Assembly (NCBI RefSeq): GCF_009857435.1 | Contig: NZ_WWCK01000003.1 | Span: 620,001 to 684,000, forward strand | Direction of reading: 5' to 3' | DNA length: 64,000 nt | Source of the DNA: Duganella rivi | GTDB lineage: Bacteria > Pseudomonadota > Gammaproteobacteria > Burkholderiales > Burkholderiaceae_D | Shown: positions 18,670 to 26,780 of the stretch, one piece after another | Layout of the letters: each line of letters begins with the position of its first letter | Position numbering within the stretch: position 1 is the stretch's first letter | Position numbers and translations under genes: made by a program | The notes under the pieces: model-generated | Databases searched by the model: none | What the model was told of the DNA's origin: nothing | The model's input: only the letters and a program-made list of their open reading frames with translations

Positions 18670-19373
18670 GCATTGCACTCGATATTCACGTTGAAGAAAA
18701 ACGCTACGGCGCGCGCACCGTGCTGCGTGACGTCAGCCTGCAATTGCAGGAAGGTGAGATAGTCAGCTTGATTGGCGCCAGTGGCTGCGGCAAAAGCAGC
18801 CTGCTGTCCATCGCTTCAGGACTAGACCGCGATTTCAGCGGCGAGATTAAATTAGGCGGCACGCCGCTGCATGGCGTGAGCCGCGACATCGGCTTTATCT
18901 TCCAGGAGCCGCGCCTTTTCCCATGGTTGACGGTGGCGGAGAACGTCGCCTTCGACAGCAACAACGCCCTCGCCTCGCAGCGCCTGGTCACACGCTTGCT
19001 GGCCGAAGTCGGCCTGCAAGATCATGCCGGCGCGCTGCCCAAGCAACTATCCGGCGGACAGGCGCAACGCGCGGCCATCGCGCGCGGCCTGTTCACGCAA
19101 CCGCGCGTGCTACTGCTCGACGAGCCCTTCTCCGCTGTTGACGCTTTCACGCGCATGAAGCTACAGGACTTGCTGTTGAAGGTGGCCTGCCAGCACAAGC
19201 TTACCGTGCTACTGGTCACTCACGACATCGACGAAGCACTGTACCTGAGCGATCGCATCGTGCTGCTGGACGGCGGCCTGACCGAGTTTCATCCCGGCCC
19301 GGCGCCACGCAAGCGCGGCGACGTAACGGCGGCCCAGCTCAAGGCCGCCATCCTGGACAGCCTGCACGTTTAG
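18666..19373 (+). CDS. ABC transporter ATP-binding protein (SsuB-like)
   Basis: A 235-residue ATPase. Walker A is GASGCGKSS near residue 37, the Q-loop is FIFQEPRLFPW, the signature is LSGGQAQRAAIARGL and Walker B is VLLLDEPFSA, with the switch His in THDIDEAL. The ATG overlaps the permease stop (ATGA). It is the last gene of the importer operon and its 3' end overlaps the convergent receptor gene by 4 nt. Confidence 0.95.
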   Translation: MSIALDIHVEEKRYGARTVLRDVSLQLQEGEIVSLIGASGCGKSSLLSIASGLDRDFSGEIKLGGTPLHGVSRDIGFIFQEPRLFPWLTVAENVAFDSNNALASQRLVTRLLAEVGLQDHAGALPKQLSGGQAQRAAIARGLFTQPRVLLLDEPFSAVDAFTRMKLQDLLLKVACQHKLTVLLVTHDIDEALYLSDRIVLLDGGLTEFHPGPAPRKRGDVTAAQLKAAILDSLHV

Positions 19374-21316
19374 AACTTTGCGCGCACGCCAAACACCACG
19401 TTACGGCCCGGCAGCGGCGCGATGTCTTTCAACACCGAGGTCGAAGTGCGAATCTCGTCGTTGGTCAGATTCTTCGCCAGCAGGAACCAGGTTAAGTCGT
19501 ACTCGCCGACCTTCTGCGTGTACGAGATGTTGGCGTTCAGCTGATTGTAGCTAGGCGTATCGGTGGTTTCGAAAGACGCCAGACGATCTTGCGATTGCGC
19601 GTGCACCAGCGACAAGCCAGCGCGCCATGCGCCCATCTTGTAAGCGGTGCTGATGCCCACGCGGGTCGCCGGTTGCAGCGGCAGGCTGCCGCCGCGTTCC
19701 AGCTTACCGTGCGAGGTGTCGGCAAACAGACGGCCAGACCAGCCCGCGCCGGTTGGGTTGTATTCCAATTCCGCTTCCGCACCCTGGATAGTGGCGTCGG
19801 CCTGTTCGAAGATGCGCTCGCGCAGTTCCTCGCCCGGATTGCCGTCTTCATCCAGCAGATTGCCGGTGATGTGGCCGTAGATGAAATCACTGACCTTGTT
19901 GCGGAAGACGTTGGCCTTCCAGCGCACCAGGCCCGTGGTCTTCTGCACGTTCAATTCGATATTGCGCGAGGTCTCCTTCTTGAAATCGGCGTTACCGATA
20001 TCGAAGGTGACGGTGGCGTCGTGCGGGCCGCTCGAATACAGTTCTTCGGTCGACGGCGCGCGCTGCGCGTACGACAAGGTCGCACCGACGGCATAGCCGT
20101 GCACGAACGGCCACAGTGCGCCGACCGAACCGGATTGCAGATTGAACGAGCGATTCACGCCGGTGACCGGCTCGCGCTTCACGCGCTCAACGCGCGCACC
20201 GGCGTTGAACTTGACCGGGCCGAAGTCGGTTTCCTCGACCAGGAACGCGGCGTTGGAGGTCGAATGCGTGACCGGTACGGTATCCGGGCCGCCTTCCGCG
20301 CTCAAAGCGGAGAAGTTGGTGTTCTCGGTCTGCACGCCGAAGGTGCCGTGCCAGCCTGCGACCGGCTTGTGCGTCAGTTCAAAGCGCGTTTCCAGAGAGC
20401 GGTTCTTGAACAGCACTTCCGGTGCGCCGTCTTCGCCGATTTCGGCGTGCTTGTAGTCGGTGTAGCCGGCTTTGAATTTGAAGGTCTCGAAACCTGCCAG
20501 CGGCGCTGTCACCAAGCTGTCGATGTCGTAGCGGTTTTGCTTCTGGTCGATCCTCGAGCCTTCTTCGCTCGGAATGCCGTAGACGTTGGACAGGCGCGAA
20601 GCAGATACGCCGATGAAGCCCCAGTTGTCGATGTAGGAACCACCAAGGCCGCCAGTACGCGAACGCGTGTCCGAGTGCGCCAGGCGGCCGACCGGCGTGT
20701 TGTAGTCGTCGGCGTTGCGCAGGTTGCCGTCGATGTGCCATGCCAGTTTATCGACCGCGCCATCGAGCGTGCCGGAGACATTGCGGCCGCTATCGACGGT
20801 GCTGGCGCGCGCCTCCAGTTGGCCGGTCAGTTTCGGCTCCAGCGCAGTCGGAATGCGTTCATTGACCACGTTGACCAAGCCGCCAATCGCGCCCGAGCCA
20901 TACAGCAGCGCCGCCGGGCCGCGCAGAATCTCGATCTGCTGCGCTACCGCGCCTTCCGCCGCCACCGCGTGGTCGTTCGACAGGCCGGAGACGTCGGAAA
21001 CGGCCATGCCGTTTTCCAGCATCTTGACGCGCGCACCTTCCAGGCCGCGAATAATCGGACGCGACGCGCCGGCGCCAAACGCCGATGCCGATACGCCGAG
21101 TTCCTGCGACAGCGTCTCGCCGAGCGAGCTGCCGGCCTTGTCGCGCAGCTCATCGCCGGACAGCACCTTGGCCGGCGTGAGGATCTGGTCGTTGGCGGTA
21201 TTGCCAAATGGGTTAGCCGTAACGACAACTTGTTGAACCGGGGCCGCTTGGCCGAGGGCCAGCGAGGAATAGGCGGACAGGATCGCGCCAGCCAGCAGCG
21301 TGCGTTGAATCTTCAT
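19370..21316 (-). CDS. TonB-dependent receptor, ZnuD-like (zinc uptake)
   Basis: A 648-residue outer-membrane receptor with a signal peptide ending in GQA. The plug has RPIIRGLEGARVKMLENGMA, then SNDHAVAAEGA and ILRGPAALLYGSGAIGGLV, the pattern of ZnuD-type zinc receptors. The barrel includes acidic and His-containing loops (YKHAEIGEDGAPE) and ends in VVFGVRAKF. The nearby small exported protein and Fur/Zur-family regulator support a zinc role. The substrate remains inferred. Confidence 0.88.
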   Translation of the reverse strand: MKIQRTLLAGAILSAYSSLALGQAAPVQQVVVTANPFGNTANDQILTPAKVLSGDELRDKAGSSLGETLSQELGVSASAFGAGASRPIIRGLEGARVKMLENGMAVSDVSGLSNDHAVAAEGAVAQQIEILRGPAALLYGSGAIGGLVNVVNERIPTALEPKLTGQLEARASTVDSGRNVSGTLDGAVDKLAWHIDGNLRNADDYNTPVGRLAHSDTRSRTGGLGGSYIDNWGFIGVSASRLSNVYGIPSEEGSRIDQKQNRYDIDSLVTAPLAGFETFKFKAGYTDYKHAEIGEDGAPEVLFKNRSLETRFELTHKPVAGWHGTFGVQTENTNFSALSAEGGPDTVPVTHSTSNAAFLVEETDFGPVKFNAGARVERVKREPVTGVNRSFNLQSGSVGALWPFVHGYAVGATLSYAQRAPSTEELYSSGPHDATVTFDIGNADFKKETSRNIELNVQKTTGLVRWKANVFRNKVSDFIYGHITGNLLDEDGNPGEELRERIFEQADATIQGAEAELEYNPTGAGWSGRLFADTSHGKLERGGSLPLQPATRVGISTAYKMGAWRAGLSLVHAQSQDRLASFETTDTPSYNQLNANISYTQKVGEYDLTWFLLAKNLTNDEIRTSTSVLKDIAPLPGRNVVFGVRAKF

Positions 21317-21407
21317 GTAAAACCTCTAACAAAATGGATGACAACCCGCGCGGCGCAGCCTTGCGGCGCGCCACGTCGAAGCGAAAAATCAGGACGGATT
21401 CAGGGTG

Positions 21408-21761
21408 TCAGGCCAGCGGAGGGGCGCGCGACTGGAAGACGCAGGTGGTACGCTCGCAAGCGGCCAGCGTAGCCGGGATGGCGACAGGCGCGGAGCCGAG
21501 GGTGGAAATGGCCAGCGTCAGCGGCGAACTGGTGATGGCAGCCGCCATCTGCGCCACCGACACGCATTCGGCGCAGACCTTGTGGACGGCGACGCGTTTG
21601 CGGTGTTCGGCTTGGTCTTCGTCGGAGAGTTGACCAATCAGCTGGACATTTTGCTGCTCGGCGCCGATCCAGTGCGTGTAGACGTGGGTTACCCCTATCT
21701 GCTGCGTCAAGAGCAGCAGAAGCGCGAGCAACACGTGAACGATAGGGAGGCGTCGATACAT
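21408..21761 (-). CDS. Small exported protein upstream of the ZnuD-like receptor
   Basis: A 117-residue protein with a hydrophobic leader (IVHVLLALLLLLTQQ). Mature residues include His and Cys clusters (THVYTHW, HKVCAECV, ACERTTC), suggesting metal binding or disulfides. It lies 91 nt upstream of the receptor on the same strand and is divergent from the Zur-type gene with a 31-nt gap. No named family is recognised with certainty; it resembles the small DUF2946-like partners of metal receptors in size and layout. Confidence 0.65.
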   Translation of the reverse strand: MYRRLPIVHVLLALLLLLTQQIGVTHVYTHWIGAEQQNVQLIGQLSDEDQAEHRKRVAVHKVCAECVSVAQMAAAITSSPLTLAISTLGSAPVAIPATLAACERTTCVFQSRAPPLA

Positions 21762-21792
21762 GGCCAGTATTCTAGCGTGTTAAGATAGCGGG

Positions 21793-22212
21793 ATGCAAAC
21801 CTCCATTGCCGAAACACAGATCCGCGCCACCGGCGCCCGCGTCACCCGCCAGCGCGTGCTGGTACTCGATTTCCTGCTGGCGCAGTCCAAGTCCCTGACC
21901 CATCACGAGATTCAGGCCCACTTGGCGCACGCCGAGCTGGACTCCGTCACGCTGTACCGCGTGCTGGAGTGGCTGACCGAAAATGAACTGATTCACCGCA
22001 TCGCCGGCGCCGACCAGGTATGGCGCTTCAGCGGCGGCGCCGGCCATCGCGCGCACGAACACGCGCACTTCCAATGCACCAACTGCGAACAGCTGACCTG
22101 CTTTACCGACGTGTCGCTGCCGCGCAAGATCAAGCTGCCGGACGGCTTTACCGCGCAGGAAATCGACTTCCTGATCAAAGGCCTGTGCCCCAACTGCTCG
22201 CCCAAGAACTAA
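21793..22212 (+). CDS. Fur-family metal-responsive repressor (Zur-like)
   Basis: A 139-residue winged-helix regulator. The DNA-binding part reads TRQRVLVLDFLLAQS and SVTLYRVLEWLTENELIHR. The dimerisation half has an H-rich segment (HRAHEHAHFQC) and two CxxC pairs (CTNC and CPNC) for structural zinc. Its divergence from a small exported protein and the ZnuD-like receptor points to zinc rather than iron sensing. Both divergent promoters must overlap in the 31-nt gap, so autoregulation is likely. Confidence 0.85.
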   Translation: MQTSIAETQIRATGARVTRQRVLVLDFLLAQSKSLTHHEIQAHLAHAELDSVTLYRVLEWLTENELIHRIAGADQVWRFSGGAGHRAHEHAHFQCTNCEQLTCFTDVSLPRKIKLPDGFTAQEIDFLIKGLCPNCSPKN

Positions 22213-22217
22213 GCTGC

Positions 22218-23360
22218 ATGAAAAAGACGTTACTCATCCTTGCCTGCGCGCTTGCTCTGAGCGCCTGCGCGCCGTTCGCGCCGCGTACTCCAGCCGCCCC
22301 GGAAACCACCATCTCCAGCCTGCGCTTCATCGGTGAACAGCGTTTGCCGTGGCGCCAGCAATATCATGGCACCATGGTTGGCGGCCTGTCCGGCATCGAT
22401 TACGACGCCGCGCGCGATGAATGGGTGATGATTAGCGACGACCGTTCGCAATTCAATCCGGCGCGCTACTATCGCGCCAAGCTGTCGTACGATGCGCAAG
22501 CTTTCCATTCGGTGCAGCTGACCGGCGTGGCCGCGCTGCTGCAAGCGGACGGCAGCCCTTACCCATCCAAGGAAGAATACAAGCGCAGCAACGGCGTGGT
22601 GCCAGATCTGGAAACGATACGCGTCGATCCACAGGATGGCAGCATCTGGTACGGCAGCGAAGGCGATGTCGGGCTAGGGCTCGATCCCTTCATTCGCCGC
22701 GCCGCGCCGGATGGCCATCACCAGTCCGAGTTGCCGCTGCCGCCGCTGTTCACGGTATCGAAGGAACATAAATTTGGGCCGCGCAATAATCAGGCTTTTG
22801 AAGGCCTGGCCTTTGCGCCGGATGGGCGCAGCCTGTGGGTATCGCTGGAAGGCCCGATGTATCAGGACGGCCCGGAGCCAACCCCGTCGCAAGGCGCGGT
22901 CAACCGCATCACCCACTTCGCGCGCGACGGCAAGGTGCTGGGCCAGTACGCCTATCCGCTGGAGGCGATTCCGGCTGCGCCGGGCAAAGGCAAGTATGCC
23001 GACAACGGCATCTCGGAGATCCTGGCGCTGGGGGCCTCGCGCGTGCTGGTGATGGAGCGCGCCGGCGTGCAAGCCGACGACGGTTCGTACAAGGACTACG
23101 TGCGCCTGTACGAAATCGACACCAATGGCGCCAGCGATATCCAGCACCTGCCCAGCTTGAAAGACGCCAGCTACACGCTGGTGAAAAAGCGCCTGGTGCT
23201 CGACCTCGGCACGCTGCACCTGCCCATCATCGACAACCTCGAAGGCATGGCGCTGGGGCCGGCATTGGCCAACGGCCACCGCAGCCTGGTGTTGATTTCC
23301 GATGACAATTTTAGCAAGACGCAAGTGACGCAGCTGCTGCTATTCGAATTGCTCCCGTGA
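22218..23360 (+). CDS. Esterase-like/phytase-like lipoprotein
   Basis: A 380-residue lipoprotein (signal MKKTLLILACALALSAC). It matches the 'esterase-like activity of phytase' family, a beta-propeller-like domain: GGLSGIDYDAARDEWVMISD at the start, then NQAFEGLAFAPDGRSLWVS, and LISDDNFSKTQVTQ at the end. Secreted or anchored in the outer membrane, it may hydrolyse phosphoesters. It starts 6 nt after the Fur-family gene, so the two may share a transcript. Confidence 0.85.
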   Translation: MKKTLLILACALALSACAPFAPRTPAAPETTISSLRFIGEQRLPWRQQYHGTMVGGLSGIDYDAARDEWVMISDDRSQFNPARYYRAKLSYDAQAFHSVQLTGVAALLQADGSPYPSKEEYKRSNGVVPDLETIRVDPQDGSIWYGSEGDVGLGLDPFIRRAAPDGHHQSELPLPPLFTVSKEHKFGPRNNQAFEGLAFAPDGRSLWVSLEGPMYQDGPEPTPSQGAVNRITHFARDGKVLGQYAYPLEAIPAAPGKGKYADNGISEILALGASRVLVMERAGVQADDGSYKDYVRLYEIDTNGASDIQHLPSLKDASYTLVKKRLVLDLGTLHLPIIDNLEGMALGPALANGHRSLVLISDDNFSKTQVTQLLLFELLP

Positions 23361-23401
23361 ATCTGTCATACTATTGCTTTTAGCGGTTATCCCAAACAAC
23401 G

Positions 23402-23734
23402 ATGGACGCGCGACGCGAGCATGTAAGGCGGCTGCTACAGGTAGACGCTTACATCACCGACATTCACGAACAAAACCCACTGCCCGCACAGATCATCGAT
23501 ATCTCGCGGATGGGTGTCGCGTTTGTCAGCAATCAGCCCTTGCCCGCCAACGAGCAGTTCATCCTCAATTTCAGCTTCCCCGGCAGCCCGCTGCGCAACG
23601 AGATCACGCTGACCGTGCTGCACAGCGCGGCCATCGGCACCCAGGGCCGCTACCGCAACGGCGCCCGCTTCATCACCATCTCCGAAGAGTGCGCGGAGCG
23701 CATCTTCGACTACGTCACCACAGCGCCGGCCTGA
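23402..23734 (+). CDS. PilZ domain protein
   Basis: A 110-residue single PilZ domain, a c-di-GMP binder. The two binding elements are visible: RREHVRR at residues 4-10 and DISRMG (D-x-S-x-x-G) near residue 36. Binding would link c-di-GMP level to motility or surface functions. It lies 42 nt after the phytase-like gene and converges with a metallopeptidase gene. Confidence 0.88.
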   Translation: MDARREHVRRLLQVDAYITDIHEQNPLPAQIIDISRMGVAFVSNQPLPANEQFILNFSFPGSPLRNEITLTVLHSAAIGTQGRYRNGARFITISEECAERIFDYVTTAPA

Positions 23735-23743
23735 GCCGGTTGC

Positions 23744-25156
23744 TTACCATCCGATATCCTGCAATAGCGGCAAGGTCAGGTCGAATGGCGGCTGCACCTC
23801 ATGCCGCAAGTCGGCATTGATGGCCGGCTCCATCAACTGGTTAGGCGTGGCGCTGGTGTCGTAGTGCGACACCGACGAACCCGGCTGATTCGGGCGCGGC
23901 GCATACATCAGCACCCTGCCCAGCGGATCGGTGCCGGCCCGCACGCCAAGATTGACGCCGAGATTGGCAAACAAGCCCGAGTGCGTGCGCGTGCGGCCGG
24001 CAATGGCTTGCTTAAGCGCCAGGCCATCCTCCAGCGTGATGCGCACGGCCGGGATAACGATGCGCGGATCGCTGCCACCCAGCCCCGGCGGCGGCGCACC
24101 GGCAACGTTGTCCACGACAATGGCACCAATCGCGCCCGCGTCTTGCACATTGCGCACCTTGACCACAAAGGTGCACACGCCGCGATCGAGCAAGGCGATC
24201 TTGCCTTTGACCGCCAGCGCATTGACCGCCGACAGCGGCGTGCAGGCCAGGCCGAGATCTGGCGGCGTATCGACCACCGGCATCACTTCGCCAGTCAGTC
24301 CGGGCGTGCTCAGCGGCGGGCCGAACGCTGCCGTGCCGACCTGGATCACGCCCGCCAGTCCCGGCGGCGACAAGATAGTCAGGATCGGCGTGCCGGCGTT
24401 TAAAACAATCTGCGCGGCATTGGTGACCTGCACGCCGCTCCACACCAGCTTGCCAGATTTCACGGCCGAGGCCGCCCGCTCCGCGTTGTTCATATCCTTC
24501 CATGTCTTGCCGGTGCTGGTGTCGAGCAGGAAGTAATCCCAGATGCTGGGGATGCCAGCCAGCAGCTCGCCGCTTTGGTCGTCGGTGTAGGTTTGGAAGC
24601 CGAGGCCGTGCGCGAACTCGTGCAGCAGCACCGTGACCAGATCGGTATTGGGCCCATGCTGGTTATCAAGCCCGAGATAGAAAGGCGAACCGGTGAAGCA
24701 GCCGGGCTGGCCAAGATTGACGTTAAAGCGCGCCCGGATATCAGGTGTATCCGGGTCGGCATCGAAGCCGATGAGCTTGTTGGTTTCGGCCTTGCCGAAC
24801 CACGCGTGGCGCTGCGGCGCGCCGGGGAAATCGGCAAACACCTCCAACGCGCCGGCACTGCCGAGCACGGCGGCGGTGTCGGTACACGGCAAGGCGTCCC
24901 ACGTAGCGAGCACGCGGATCGGCACGCTGCTGTTCAGCGTCGCGCCCCACTTGCTGGCGGCCGCCTGGAAGGCATTGAGGCGCTGGATGCCGAGCGTAGT
25001 GCCGGTATTGCCGCCAACCGGCGCCACCGGCGAGGCGTCATTAAAGCCAACGCCAGGCGGGTCGCCATTGACGATGGTAATGGTGGCAGCCGCCCATGCG
25101 AGGGCGTGAGCACAGCAAAGCAGCAAGGCGGCCAGTGCGCGCAATAGCGGGTTCAT
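23744..25156 (-). CDS. Secreted zinc metallopeptidase-like protein with PA domain
   Basis: A 470-residue exported protein. A signal peptide (LLRALAALLLCCAHALAWA) leads to a protease-like half with LLHEFAHGLGFQTY, a HExxHxxGF zinc site, near residue 183. A protease-associated (PA) domain follows (about 270-400; GKIALLDRGVCTFVVKVRN). The C-terminus has QLMEPAINADLRH and ends LPLLQDIGW, as often in matrixin-like enzymes. Its start overlaps the stop of the upstream PEP-CTERM fusion gene by 4 nt, so the two are translationally coupled. Confidence 0.82.
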   Translation of the reverse strand: MNPLLRALAALLLCCAHALAWAAATITIVNGDPPGVGFNDASPVAPVGGNTGTTLGIQRLNAFQAAASKWGATLNSSVPIRVLATWDALPCTDTAAVLGSAGALEVFADFPGAPQRHAWFGKAETNKLIGFDADPDTPDIRARFNVNLGQPGCFTGSPFYLGLDNQHGPNTDLVTVLLHEFAHGLGFQTYTDDQSGELLAGIPSIWDYFLLDTSTGKTWKDMNNAERAASAVKSGKLVWSGVQVTNAAQIVLNAGTPILTILSPPGLAGVIQVGTAAFGPPLSTPGLTGEVMPVVDTPPDLGLACTPLSAVNALAVKGKIALLDRGVCTFVVKVRNVQDAGAIGAIVVDNVAGAPPPGLGGSDPRIVIPAVRITLEDGLALKQAIAGRTRTHSGLFANLGVNLGVRAGTDPLGRVLMYAPRPNQPGSSVSHYDTSATPNQLMEPAINADLRHEVQPPFDLTLPLLQDIGW

Positions 25157-26184
25157 TTGCGTTCTCCCGCTGCCGGTTCGCAGCTTTCCGTGATGCTGCC
25201 GTCGCTGGCCTTGCGCGCCACAGCGTAGCGCACTTGCCGCTCATCGAGCATCAGGCTAATGCCGCCGTGCGACGGGCGTGGCGCCGGCGGCGCTTGCTTG
25301 AACAACGGCGCCGGCGCGCGCGCAGCGGCAGCCAGCAGCAACGCCGCCTGTTCAGGATTCGGCCCCGTCAACTGTCCCGTAACGGGATCCTTGTAAGCCA
25401 TGAAGCCGCCCTGCCCCGCTGCCGACGGCGCGACCGGCTGGGCCTGCACCTGCACGTGAGGAAAGCTCATCAGGCCGTCGGTGCCGGCCTGCGCCGCCAG
25501 CGCAGCCGTCGCCATGCCGGCCGCCGCCAGCCATTGCCTGCGTGGACGGCGCGCGCCAAGCAGCGCGACCGCGCCAAGGCAAATCAGCGCTACCGTGCCC
25601 GGCGCAGGAATGGCGTTGATGCTGACCGAATCTATCCCGATGTAATTGCCGTTAATGCTAGTGTCGTCAACGACATAGCGGAACGCATACCGCCCGTCAG
25701 CCGGCTCAGAGAGCCCGCTGACCAGCAGCGCATAGTCCCGCCAGCCGGTATCGACATGGGACTCAAACGCCGCCAGCAATGAGAAGTCCGCAAGATTGGT
25801 ACTCGCGCCGCTATCGCTGACATACACCTCCACGCGATCCAGCAAGCCCTCGCCAAGCAAGCGCAGCGAGAACTGCAAGGACTCGCCATTTGCCACCAGC
25901 ACCTGCGGCGTCAACAGCCAATTGCTGACGGTTCCACCGAACGCCGCGTTGTTAAAATTGGCCGCAATATAGGACGAAGGCGGCCCGGATGGGGCCGCAA
26001 AAAAGGCCGGATTCCCTTGAAACCAGCCAGTACTGCCGGGCGGCGTAGACGCATTAATCAACGCCCAGCCACTCGCCGGCAACGCCGCCACATCCTCAAA
26101 CCCTTCCACCAACAACGGCGCCCCCACGGCACCGCAACTGAAAGCGAGCGCAACCAGCCCCGCCAGATATCGCATCGGCTTCAT
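25153..26184 (-). CDS. PEP-CTERM surface protein fused to a post-PEP-CTERM-type domain
   Basis: A 343-residue exported protein with three parts. Residues 1-21 are a signal peptide. Residues ~24-190 are a beta-rich choice-of-anchor/cleaved-adhesin-type domain (FEDVAALPASGWALINAS). Residues ~193-218 are an exosortase-type sorting signal (IPAPGTVALICLGAVALLG, then a basic run RRPRR), normally the end of the protein. Here 125 more residues follow, starting like another leader (WLAAAGMATAALAAQAG) and ending in a domain seen in 'post-PEP-CTERM' proteins (YKDPVTGQLTGPNPEQAALL). GGGGGAT precedes ATG 26184; a TTG upstream is less likely. Confidence 0.75.
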   Translation of the reverse strand: MKPMRYLAGLVALAFSCGAVGAPLLVEGFEDVAALPASGWALINASTPPGSTGWFQGNPAFFAAPSGPPSSYIAANFNNAAFGGTVSNWLLTPQVLVANGESLQFSLRLLGEGLLDRVEVYVSDSGASTNLADFSLLAAFESHVDTGWRDYALLVSGLSEPADGRYAFRYVVDDTSINGNYIGIDSVSINAIPAPGTVALICLGAVALLGARRPRRQWLAAAGMATAALAAQAGTDGLMSFPHVQVQAQPVAPSAAGQGGFMAYKDPVTGQLTGPNPEQAALLLAAAARAPAPLFKQAPPAPRPSHGGISLMLDERQVRYAVARKASDGSITESCEPAAGERK

Positions 26185-26274
26185 AACATCCCCCAAGGTA
26201 AGTTCACACGGCTCAACTTGCTGTAGTTAGACACCACAGCAAAGCACCGGGTTCCCCGAGGGCGATAAAAAGAT

Positions 26275-26664
26275 CTACATCACGTCAGTGTCGATTTGTA
26301 GTCCGGCTTTGAGGGTAAGCGTGACCGGGGTTTTCTCGGCGATTTCGGCCATGCGGGCTTTTTGGGCGGCGTCGACTGCGCCACTGATGGTGAGCGTGCG
26401 GCGGATCAGCATGGCGCCGTCGTCGGCATGGGTGAGGTGCATAGCCACGTCCACCGCCGTCACCGGCCACTGCTTGCGGTCGGCGTACATGCGCAGCGTG
26501 ATGGCGGTGCAGGCGCCCAGCCCGGCCAGCAAATATTCGTACGGCGCCGGGCCGGCATTTTGACCGCCGTTGCGGGCCGGTTCATCGCCGGTCAGCGCGT
26601 GCCCGCCGACCTCGATCTGGGTGGTGTAACTGTCCGCACCGATGTGCGCTGTGCCGCGTGCCAT
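26275..26664 (-). CDS. OsmC-family peroxiredoxin-like protein
   Basis: A 129-residue OsmC/Ohr-fold protein acting on organic hydroperoxides in the cytoplasm. The pattern PAPYEYLLAGLGACTAITLRM holds the conserved Cys near residue 52. The partner Cys is not obvious, since the strand near residue 5-20 has none, so it is closer to the OsmC-like YhfA group than to classical Ohr. It is a monocistronic gene, divergent from a TonB-type receptor. Confidence 0.85.
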   Translation of the reverse strand: MARGTAHIGADSYTTQIEVGGHALTGDEPARNGGQNAGPAPYEYLLAGLGACTAITLRMYADRKQWPVTAVDVAMHLTHADDGAMLIRRTLTISGAVDAAQKARMAEIAEKTPVTLTLKAGLQIDTDVM

Positions 26665-26735
26665 GCCGTGTTCCTCTCTATGTAAAGCTAAGGTAAAGAA
26701 GCGTAAATGCCGTTATTTGCCTTATAACCCGCTGG

Positions 26736-26741
26736 TATAAT
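26736..26741 (+). promoter_or_regulatory. Extended -10 promoter of the receptor/hydroxylase operon
   Basis: TGGTATAAT (26733-26741) is an extended -10 element. TTATTT stands 17 bp upstream as a weak -35. The implied leader is about 35 nt before ATG 26781. Confidence 0.6.
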
Positions 26742-26780
26742 GGCAACTCTACCGTACAGTGACGGTGTGCCGTCGAAATC

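Noticed and set aside
19589-21472. 627-codon plus-strand frame inside the ZnuD-like gene
   Set aside because: Antisense shadow with no domain signal.
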